In this document: one piece after another, positions 57,636 through 64,000 of the stretch
How the letters are laid out: each line of letters starts with the position of its first letter
How positions within the stretch are numbered: position 1 is the stretch's first letter
Assembly (NCBI RefSeq): GCF_002953195.1
Contig: NZ_CP026377.1
Coordinates: 4,463,606-4,527,605 of the forward strand
Length of the DNA stretch: 64,000 nucleotides
Direction: 5' to 3'
Origin: Mixta gaviniae
GTDB lineage: Bacteria; Pseudomonadota; Gammaproteobacteria; Enterobacterales; Enterobacteriaceae
Translations under genes and position numbers: made by a program
The notes under the pieces: model-generated
The model's input: only the letters and a program-made list of their open reading frames with translations
Databases searched by the model: none
Told to the model about the DNA's origin: nothing

Positions 57636-59504
57636 TTAAATCTCGACCTGGGTACCCAGTTCGATGACCCGGTTAGGCGGGATTTCAAACTGATCGGGCG
57701 CACGCAGGGCGTTGCGCTGCAGCGCGAGGAACAGCTTGCCGCGCAGATGCAGATACCAGGGCCGTTTGCCGATGATCAGCGATTCATGCGACATAAAGAA
57801 GGAGGTCTCCGTCATGCGGCAGTTCAGCCCTTCCAGGCCGCAGCGGTGGAAAATCTCTTCCATGTTCGGCGTCTCGCGCCAGCCGTAGCTGCCCACTACG
57901 CGCCAGAAAGTCGGCGAAAGCTGTTCGATGGTAACGCGCCGCACGTTATGCACGTATGGCGCATCTTCCGTGCGCAGCGTCAGCAGTACCACGCGCTCAT
58001 GCAGCACCTTGTTGTGCTTCAGGTTATGCAGCAGCGCAAACGGAATGACGTTCAGGGCGCGCGACATATAGACGGCGGTGCCCGGCACGCGCACCGGCGG
58101 TGATTTCTCCAGCGAGGCGATCATGGCGTCCAGCGAGTTGCCGTGTTCATGCATACGACGCAGCAGGCGGAAACGCTCGCTCTTCCAGGTGGTCATGATG
58201 ATAAACATCGTCAGGCCCAGGCAGAGCGGCAGCCAGCCACCGGAGAAGATCTTGATCAGGTTGGCGGAGAACAGCGGAATATCGATGCAGAGCAGCGTCA
58301 CCAGAATCAGCGCCACCAGCAGGCGATTCCAGTGCCAGTTCTTTATCGCCACGGTGCAAACCAGAATAGAGGTTAAAATCATGGTGCCGGTGACGGCGAT
58401 GCCGTAGGCCGCCGCCAGGTTGCTGGAGTGTTCGAAGCTAATGATCACAATCAGCACCGCATAGTAGAGCAGCCAGTTAATCACCGGGATATAGATCTGG
58501 CCGGACTCTTCCTCGGAGGTGTGAATAATGCGCATGGGTGGCAGATAGCCCAGGCGCACCGCCTGACGGGTCAGCGAGAAGACGCCGGAAATCACCGCCT
58601 GCGAAGCGATAACCGTCGCCAGCGTGGCGAGGATCAGCATCGGGATCAGCGCCCAGTCCGGCGCCAGCAGAAAGAAGGGGTTTTTGATCGTCTCTGGGTG
58701 CTTCAGCAGCAGCGCGCCCTGGCCGAAGTAGTTCAGCACCAGCGAGGGGATCACGACGCTGAACCAGGCGAGGCGAATCGGCTTTTTGCCGAAATGGCCC
58801 ATATCGGCATACAGCGCTTCAACGCCAGTGATCGCCAGCACCACCGAACCCAGCGCGAAAAACGACACCTGCTTATACTCCAGGAAGAAGTGTACCGCCC
58901 AGGCCGGATTCAGCGCCTGCAGCACTTCCGGATTATTGAGAATGCTGCGCCCGCCCAGCACCGCCAGCACGATAAACCACAGCAGCATCACCGGCGCGAA
59001 CAGCTTGCCCACCATGCCGGTACCATGTTTCTGAATGATAAACAGCAGCGTCAGAACGGCAATCGACAGCGGCACGATATAGGGGTCGAGCGACGGCGCG
59101 GCAATCTCCAGGCCCTCGATGGCGGACATCACCGAGATCGCCGGGGTGATCACCACTTCGCCGTAGAAAAAGCTGCCGCCAATCAGCCCCATGATCACCA
59201 GCGCGGCGGTGGCCTTGCCGCCGGTATTGCGCCCCGCCAGCGACATCAGCGTCAGAATGCCGCCTTCGCCGGCGTTGTCGGCACGCATCACGTAGCTGAT
59301 GTACTTCAGGGAGACCACCATGATCAGCAGCCAGAAAATCAGTGATAAGAAGCCGAACACAGCGTCGCGCTCAACGCCGAAACCAAATTGTCCGGACAGA
59401 CATTCGCGTAGGGTATAAAGCGGACTGGTGCCGATATCCCCGTAAACCACACCTATTGCCGCCAGGGTGACTGCGGCGAGCGGCTGCTTCTTGTCAGAAC
59501 TCAT
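57636..59504 (-). CDS. kup: Low-affinity K+ transporter Kup (TrkD)
   Basis: Kup imports K+ (and Cs+) with protons, mainly under acid or hyperosmotic conditions. The ATG at 59504 ([14 protein letters not shown]) gives 622 residues, the E. coli length. There are about 12 membrane helices, with the family motif [19 protein letters not shown] in TM1 and [17 protein letters not shown] cytoplasmic C-terminal domain from about 430 ends [11 protein letters not shown]. It is divergent from ravA, as in E. coli. Confidence 0.97.
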   Translation of the reverse strand: MSSDKKQPLAAVTLAAIGVVYGDIGTSPLYTLRECLSGQFGFGVERDAVFGFLSLIFWLLIMVVSLKYISYVMRADNAGEGGILTLMSLAGRNTGGKATAALVIMGLIGGSFFYGEVVITPAISVMSAIEGLEIAAPSLDPYIVPLSIAVLTLLFIIQKHGTGMVGKLFAPVMLLWFIVLAVLGGRSILNNPEVLQALNPAWAVHFFLEYKQVSFFALGSVVLAITGVEALYADMGHFGKKPIRLAWFSVVIPSLVLNYFGQGALLLKHPETIKNPFFLLAPDWALIPMLILATLATVIASQAVISGVFSLTRQAVRLGYLPPMRIIHTSEEESGQIYIPVINWLLYYAVLIVIISFEHSSNLAAAYGIAVTGTMILTSILVCTVAIKNWHWNRLLVALILVTLLCIDIPLFSANLIKIFSGGWLPLCLGLTMFIIMTTWKSERFRLLRRMHEHGNSLDAMIASLEKSPPVRVPGTAVYMSRALNVIPFALLHNLKHNKVLHERVVLLTLRTEDAPYVHNVRRVTIEQLSPTFWRVVGSYGWRETPNMEEIFHRCGLEGLNCRMTETSFFMSHESLIIGKRPWYLHLRGKLFLALQRNALRAPDQFEIPPNRVIELGTQVEI

Positions 59505-59769
59505 AATGTCATCTTTTGTTGGAGCGCTGCGACGCATCGGCGCGCACGGCTCAGGCCATCAAAAAGCGCACAGTATGCCTAATTTTAAGTAAAAACCCAC
59601 CCCCGGTCGGCGATGGTTTTCGACAATAATCGGCAATAGAAGCGTCGCCTCACCCTTTCAGGATAAAAAAGCTGACGGCTATCAATGCTTTCAAGCATGA
59701 TAGCCAGTAGTGTTTGCGCCCGCCAATCGGCTAAAGCGTGTGCAGTAGTAACAGGATAATTGACTGATT

Positions 59770-61266
59770 ATGGCTCAACCACATTTACTGGCTGAAAGAA
59801 TTTCACGCCTCAGCAACGCCTTAGAAAAAGGCCTGTATGAGCGCCATCATGCCATACGCCTTTGTCTGCTGGCCGCGCTCAGCGGTGAAAGCGTCTTTTT
59901 ACTTGGCCCGCCCGGCATCGCCAAGAGCCTGATTGCGCGCCGCCTGAAATATGCCTTTCAGCATGCGCGCGCCTTTGAATATCTGATGACCCGCTTCTCC
60001 ACGCCGGAAGAGGTGTTCGGCCCGCTCTCTATTCAGGCACTGAAAGATGAAGGCCGCTATCAACGGCTGACCAAAGGGTATCTGCCCGACGCGGAGATCG
60101 TATTTCTGGATGAGATCTGGAAAGCAGGGCCGGCCATTCTGAATACCCTGCTTACCGCGATTAACGAACGGCGCTTCCGCAACGGCGACAGCGAAGAGCG
60201 CATCCCGATGCGGCTGCTGGTCACCGCCTCCAACGAGCTGCCGGAAGCGGACAGCGGGCTGGAAGCGCTGTATGACCGGATGCTGATCCGCCTTTGGCTG
60301 GACAACGTGCATGAAAAGCATAACTTCCGCAATATGCTCATCCACCAGCAGGATGAAAACGCCAATCCGGTGGACAGCGCGCTCTGCATCACCGATGACG
60401 AGTACCGGCAGTGGCAGGCCAGCATCAGCCAGGTAGCGCTGCCGGAGCCGGTGTTTGAGCTGATTTACCAGCTGCGCCAGCGGCTGGAAGCGCTGCCCGA
60501 CGCCCCCTACATCTCCGATCGCCGCTGGAAAAAAGCCATTCATCTGCTGCAGGCGTGCGCCTTTTACAGCGGCCGCCAGGCGATCGCGCCGGTAGACCTG
60601 ATCCTGCTGAAAGATTGCCTGTGGCACGATATGGCTTCGATGTCGCTGCTGGAACGTGAGATCGAAAGCCTGATCACCGAACAGGCGTGGCAGCAGCAGC
60701 CAATGCTGATCGCGCTGCAGCATATCAAAGCGCGCCATCTCGCCCTCGCGCAACAGCAGAGCCTCGATCGCGCCGTCCGGCTGGAAAAGCACGGCGGCAT
60801 GTTCAGCCGCAAGGCGCACTATGCGCTGCCGGCGGCGCTGAACGCCGAACAGCTGACGCTGATGCTGCAAAAACCGCTGACGCTGCATGATATGCAGGTG
60901 ACGCACGTGGTCATCGCGCGCGACGCCCTGCAGCACTGGCTGCTGAAAGGCGGCGAAGCGCGCGGCAAACTGAACGGCATCGGCTTTGCCCAGACGCTGG
61001 ATCTGCAGGTAGACGGCAACGACTGCCTGACGCTGCGCGACGTTAGCCTGCAGGCGTCACGCCTGGCGCTGCCGGGTGAAATCAGCCACGAGGCGGTGCC
61101 GGCGGAGATCGCCGAGGCGCTGGACGCGCTGGACGCTCAGCTGCGTGCGCAGCGCGCGCTTTTCGCTCAGCATCAGCGCTGCCTGTTTATCAGCGACGAC
61201 TGGCTGGCGCGCATCGAAAACAGCCTACAGGATGTGGCCGAACAGCTGAAGAAAGCCAGACAATGA
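59770..61266 (+). CDS. ravA: MoxR-family AAA+ ATPase RavA
   Basis: RavA is a hexameric ATPase that binds the inducible lysine decarboxylase CadA/LdcI and, with ViaA, sensitises cells to aminoglycosides and acts on respiratory complexes. The 498 residues equal E. coli. Walker A GPPGIAKS is near residue 45, Walker [12 protein letters not shown], sensor 1 TASNELPE. The C-terminal LARA and triple-helical parts follow. The stop overlaps the viaA start by four bases. Confidence 0.96.
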   Translation: MAQPHLLAERISRLSNALEKGLYERHHAIRLCLLAALSGESVFLLGPPGIAKSLIARRLKYAFQHARAFEYLMTRFSTPEEVFGPLSIQALKDEGRYQRLTKGYLPDAEIVFLDEIWKAGPAILNTLLTAINERRFRNGDSEERIPMRLLVTASNELPEADSGLEALYDRMLIRLWLDNVHEKHNFRNMLIHQQDENANPVDSALCITDDEYRQWQASISQVALPEPVFELIYQLRQRLEALPDAPYISDRRWKKAIHLLQACAFYSGRQAIAPVDLILLKDCLWHDMASMSLLEREIESLITEQAWQQQPMLIALQHIKARHLALAQQQSLDRAVRLEKHGGMFSRKAHYALPAALNAEQLTLMLQKPLTLHDMQVTHVVIARDALQHWLLKGGEARGKLNGIGFAQTLDLQVDGNDCLTLRDVSLQASRLALPGEISHEAVPAEIAEALDALDAQLRAQRALFAQHQRCLFISDDWLARIENSLQDVAEQLKKARQ

Positions 61267-62723
61267 TCTCGCTGGATACGATCAGCACCCTGCTGTCGAT
61301 CGGCCAGACCCAGCTGATCGAAGATCTGGCGATCGCCCTGCTCGCCTCACCGCAGCTGGTGCTGTTTTTCGAAAAGTTTCCCGGCATGAAGAAGGCGCTG
61401 CTGCGCGACCTGCCACGCTGGAAAACGGAGATCGGCGAACGGTTAAAAACCACGCCGGTGCCGGAGGCGCTAAAGCAGGAGTTTCGGCTTTTCCAGCAGC
61501 ATCAGGCGCTGGGCCAAAGCGCCTTTACCCAGGCGTTGCCGGCGCTGCTGTCACGGCTGGATGCGTTCGCCTCTCCCTTCGCCGGGCAGGCGCGCACGCT
61601 GGCGGGCCACTGCGATGGCCAGCAGCTTAGCCCGGCGCAGCACACCCTGTTTCTGCAGCGCTGGCGGCTCAGCCTGACGCTGCAAACCATGACGCTGAAT
61701 GAACATCTGCTGGAGGAGCAGCGGGAAAACCTGCTGGCCGATCTGCAGCAGCGCATGGCGCTGAGCGGTCAGCTGGCGCCGGTGCTGTCGGAAAGCGACG
61801 AATCTTCCGCCGGACGGCTGTGGGATATGAGTGCGACGCCGCTGCAGCGTGGCGATTATCAGCTGATCGTGGAGTACGGCGAGTTTCTCGCCGGCCAGCC
61901 AGAGCTGATAAAGCTGGCGCAGCAGCTGGGCCGCAGCCGCGAAGCGAAAGCGGCACCGGCGGAAGAGGCGCCGCCGGAGGCGTTTCGCCAGCCGGTCCGC
62001 CAGCCGGATAGCGTGCCGGAAGAGGTAAACGGCCTGCACCAGAGCGAAGATGTGCTGCGCCTTTTACCCGCGGAGCTGGCAACGCTCGGCATCAGCGAGC
62101 TGGAAGTGGAGTTCTATCGTCGACTGGTGGAGAAGCGCCTGCTCACCTATCGTCTGCAGGGAGAGGCCTGGCGCGACAAGGTCGTGCAACGCCCGGTGAG
62201 CCATCAGCAACAGCAGGCCTGCCCGCAAGGCCCCTTTATTGTCTGCGTGGATACCTCCGGCTCGATGGGCGGCTTTAACGAACGCTGCGCGAAAGCGTTC
62301 TGTCTGGCGCTGCTGAAGGTCGCGCTGGCGGAGAAGCGCCGCTGCTACATTATGCTGTTCGCCCATGAGGTGATCGGCTACGAGCTGACCGCCGAAGACG
62401 GCATCGCGCAGGCGATCCGCTTTCTCAGCCAGCGCTTTCGCGGCGGCACCGATCTGGCCGCCTGCCTGGAAGCGGTGCTGTTGCGTCTGCAGGACGCCGC
62501 CTGGCGTGATGCGGATGCGGTCATCGTCTCGGACTTTATCGCACAGCGCCTGCCGGAACAGATCATCAAAACCGTTCAACGCCATCAACAGCAGCAGCAT
62601 CAGCGTTTCCACGCCGTTGCCATGTCGGCGCACGGCAAGCCGGGAATTTTGCGCATCTTTGATCATATCTGGCGGTTCGACACCGGGCTGAAACAGCGTC
62701 TGCTGCGCCGCTGGAAACGCTGA
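61263..62723 (+). CDS. viaA: ViaA, VWA-domain partner of RavA
   Basis: ViaA stimulates RavA ATPase and binds anionic lipids and fumarate reductase or Nuo complexes. The 486-residue protein (E. coli 483) has a helical N-terminal half (about 1-300). A C-terminal von Willebrand A domain carries the MIDAS motif DTSGSMGGF near residue 332, with the later metal loops RGGTDL and VSDFI. It is translationally coupled to ravA. Confidence 0.96.
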   Translation: MISLDTISTLLSIGQTQLIEDLAIALLASPQLVLFFEKFPGMKKALLRDLPRWKTEIGERLKTTPVPEALKQEFRLFQQHQALGQSAFTQALPALLSRLDAFASPFAGQARTLAGHCDGQQLSPAQHTLFLQRWRLSLTLQTMTLNEHLLEEQRENLLADLQQRMALSGQLAPVLSESDESSAGRLWDMSATPLQRGDYQLIVEYGEFLAGQPELIKLAQQLGRSREAKAAPAEEAPPEAFRQPVRQPDSVPEEVNGLHQSEDVLRLLPAELATLGISELEVEFYRRLVEKRLLTYRLQGEAWRDKVVQRPVSHQQQQACPQGPFIVCVDTSGSMGGFNERCAKAFCLALLKVALAEKRRCYIMLFAHEVIGYELTAEDGIAQAIRFLSQRFRGGTDLAACLEAVLLRLQDAAWRDADAVIVSDFIAQRLPEQIIKTVQRHQQQQHQRFHAVAMSAHGKPGILRIFDHIWRFDTGLKQRLLRRWKR

Positions 62724-62860
62724 CCCGCCGCGGTTCCGCGCAGGCAGCAGCTTTGACTTTGCAATCCCTGCAGGCAACGGTAGGATGCCTCTGTTCCGCC
62801 GGGCGCGTTTTCCCGGCCGTTGATCCCTTCTTCTTTATACTTAGCCAAGTGGAGCGAAAC

Positions 62861-63322
62861 GTGGCAGAAACGCTGCAACTCGATAATCTGGATCGCGGGA
62901 TCCTCAATGCGCTGCTGGAGAACGCCCGCACCGCCTACGCTGAACTGGCCAAGCAATTCAACGTCAGCCCCGGCACCATCCACGTGCGGGTAGAGAAAAT
63001 GCGCCAGGCCGGCATCATTATCGGCACGCGCGTGGAGATCGACCCGCGCCAGCTGGGCTATGACGTCTGCTGCTTTATCGGCATCATTTTAAAAAGCGCG
63101 CGCGACTATCCGGCGGCACTGGCGAAGCTGGAGGCGCTGGACGAAGTGGTGGAAGCCTGGTACACCACCGGGCACTACAGCATCTTTATTAAGGTGATGT
63201 GCCGATCGATCGACGCACTGCAGCAGGTGCTGATCAACAAGATCCAGACCATCGATGAAATCCAGTCCACCGAAACGCTTATCTCCCTGCAGAACCCGAT
63301 CATGCGCACGATCAAGCCATGA
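62861..63322 (+). CDS. asnC: Lrp/AsnC-family regulator AsnC
   Basis: AsnC activates asnA in an asparagine-sensitive way and represses its own gene. The GTG at 62861 has GGAG six bases upstream and gives 153 residues (E. coli 152); the longer open frame from 62753 is non-coding in look. The helix-turn-helix is TAYAELAKQFNVSPGTIHVRVEK and the RAM domain has AWYTTGHYSIFIKV. asnA, its divergent target in E. coli, is absent: viaA is immediately upstream. Confidence 0.96.
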   Translation: MAETLQLDNLDRGILNALLENARTAYAELAKQFNVSPGTIHVRVEKMRQAGIIIGTRVEIDPRQLGYDVCCFIGIILKSARDYPAALAKLEALDEVVEAWYTTGHYSIFIKVMCRSIDALQQVLINKIQTIDEIQSTETLISLQNPIMRTIKP

Positions 63323-63324
63323 TC

Positions 63325-63441
63325 TGTGTATAACCTTATCCCTGACGTGGCGCCGCGCGGCAACGGCGGATCCACGTTATTCCCCTCTGTTCATCTTCTG
63401 GTTTTCCACAGGTAGATCCCAGCCTGATCACAGCGTACAAT
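63325..63441 (+). promoter_or_regulatory. mioC promoter region with two DnaA boxes
   Basis: TGTGTATAA (63325-63333, complement TTATACACA) and TTTTCCACA (63402-63410) both fit the DnaA box TTWTNCACA. A TACAAT -10 (63436-63441) lies before mioC, with a GATC in the -35 region and another in the spacer. In E. coli DnaA represses mioC and the transcript enters oriC. Confidence 0.75.
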
Positions 63442-63478
63442 GCTCGCTCTTAAAGACAGCACGTTGCAGGATCGCATC

Positions 63479-63919
63479 ATGGCAGATATCACCCTTATTA
63501 GCGGCAGCACTCTCGGCAGTGCGGAATATGTAGCAGAACATCTGGCCGACAAGCTGGAGGAAGCAGGCTTATCTACCGAGACGCTGCACGGTCCGGCGCT
63601 GGATGAACTTCCGCTGCAGGGGATCTGGCTGGTGGTCAGCTCTACCCATGGCGCGGGCGATCTGCCGGATAACCTGCAACCGCTATATGAAGAGCTGGAG
63701 CAGCAGCGTCCCGATCTTTCCGGCCTGCGTTACGGCGCCGTCGGCATCGGCAACCGGGAATACGATCTGTTCTGCGGTGCGATTAAGCAGTTTGACCAGC
63801 TGTTGATCGCCCTGGGTGCGAAGCGTATCGGCGAACGGCTGGAGATTGATGTGTTGGAGCATGAGATCCCGGAAGATCCGGCAGAGGCCTGGCTGGAAAA
63901 CTGGCGACCTTTGCTGTAG
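63479..63919 (+). CDS. mioC: Flavodoxin-like protein MioC
   Basis: MioC is an FMN-binding short-chain flavodoxin needed for biotin synthase activity in vitro. The ATG at 63479 (MADITLISGSTLGSAEY) has AGGA upstream and gives 146 residues (E. coli 147). The phosphate loop SGSTLGSAE, the STHGAGDLPDN loop and AVGIGNREYD are the flavin-binding segments. It is transcribed toward oriC. Confidence 0.96.
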   Translation: MADITLISGSTLGSAEYVAEHLADKLEEAGLSTETLHGPALDELPLQGIWLVVSSTHGAGDLPDNLQPLYEELEQQRPDLSGLRYGAVGIGNREYDLFCGAIKQFDQLLIALGAKRIGERLEIDVLEHEIPEDPAEAWLENWRPLL

Positions 63920-64000
63920 ATCGCACGATCAATGCTGGGATCACCGCGCTTTTTTCCATTGATCCCCAGCATATTTCACTCTTTTTTATCCCTGGATCCT
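63920..64000. other. GATC-rich sequence at the mioC-side border of oriC
   Basis: Five GATC sites occur within about 80 bases, and TAGATCGCACGATC at the mioC stop equals the sequence next to DnaA box R4 in E. coli oriC. GCTGGGATCA and TGATCCCCAGC form an imperfect stem. No complete DnaA box lies inside the window, so oriC proper should begin just past its end. Confidence 0.7.

Overview
The window reads as the origin-proximal chromosome of an enterobacterium. It has a standard rrs-tRNA-Glu-rrl-rrf operon, an uninterrupted housekeeping block and near full-length agreement with Escherichia coli proteins: GlnA 469 aa, NtrC 469, HemN 457, Kup 622, RecG 693. The bud operon, absent from E. coli K-12, the absence of asnA beside asnC, and the gene content fit a plant- or environment-associated group such as Erwiniaceae (Pantoea/Mixta/Erwinia-like). 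That family assignment is inference and needs a 16S or ANI comparison. Base composition is GC-rich except for two AT-rich islands near 1.75-1.95 kb and 3.7-4.35 kb.

Layout. 1-1489 (-) is the start of a two-domain acyltransferase resembling OlsF, the bifunctional ornithine-lipid synthase; it runs off the left edge. 2.2-6.8 kb holds yicC, a small SRPBCC protein, an orphan nuclease-bacteriocin immunity gene, an orphan Wzx-type flippase and yicG. 6.7-18 kb is the conserved ligB / gmk-rpoZ-spoT-trmH-recG / xanP / yicH block. At about 17.93 kb the order jumps: yicH abuts yiiD and the E. coli yiiD-to-mobB segment follows in reverse (yiiD, dtd, yihY, yihX, typA, glnALG, yshB, hemN, yihI, CsrC, engB, Spot 42, polA, dsbA, srkA, yihD, mobAB). 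37.8-43.2 kb is a complete rRNA operon on the minus strand. 43.3-50.7 kb is hsrA and the ribose operon rbsDACBKR. 50.7-55.0 kb is the acetoin/2,3-butanediol cluster budCBA with budR. 55.0-57.6 kb is a ygiW/qseBC-type two-component cluster. 57.6-63.9 kb is kup, ravA-viaA, asnC and mioC, ending at a GATC-rich sequence that should be the mioC-side border of oriC.

How the parts work together. glnA-glnL-glnG is a complete nitrogen-control unit with NtrC enhancers, a sigma54 promoter and an NtrC site before glnL. gmk, rpoZ and spoT link guanine nucleotides, RNA polymerase omega and (p)ppGpp. CsrC and Spot 42 flank engB. rbsDACBK imports and phosphorylates ribose under two RbsR-type operators, but rbsR itself is frameshifted as written. 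mobB is also frameshifted as written. Both changes are single missing bases in short homopolymers, so they may be real or may be sequence errors.

Most of the window is ordinary conserved core. I found no CRISPR array, prophage, IS element or recognisable new multi-gene system. The most useful unusual items are the OlsF-like edge gene, the orphan immunity gene with a substituted hot-spot tyrosine, a 59-codon membrane ORF coupled to hemN, a PurR-like operator over the xanP -35, the two frameshifts, and several synteny breakpoints around the rRNA operon and the origin.
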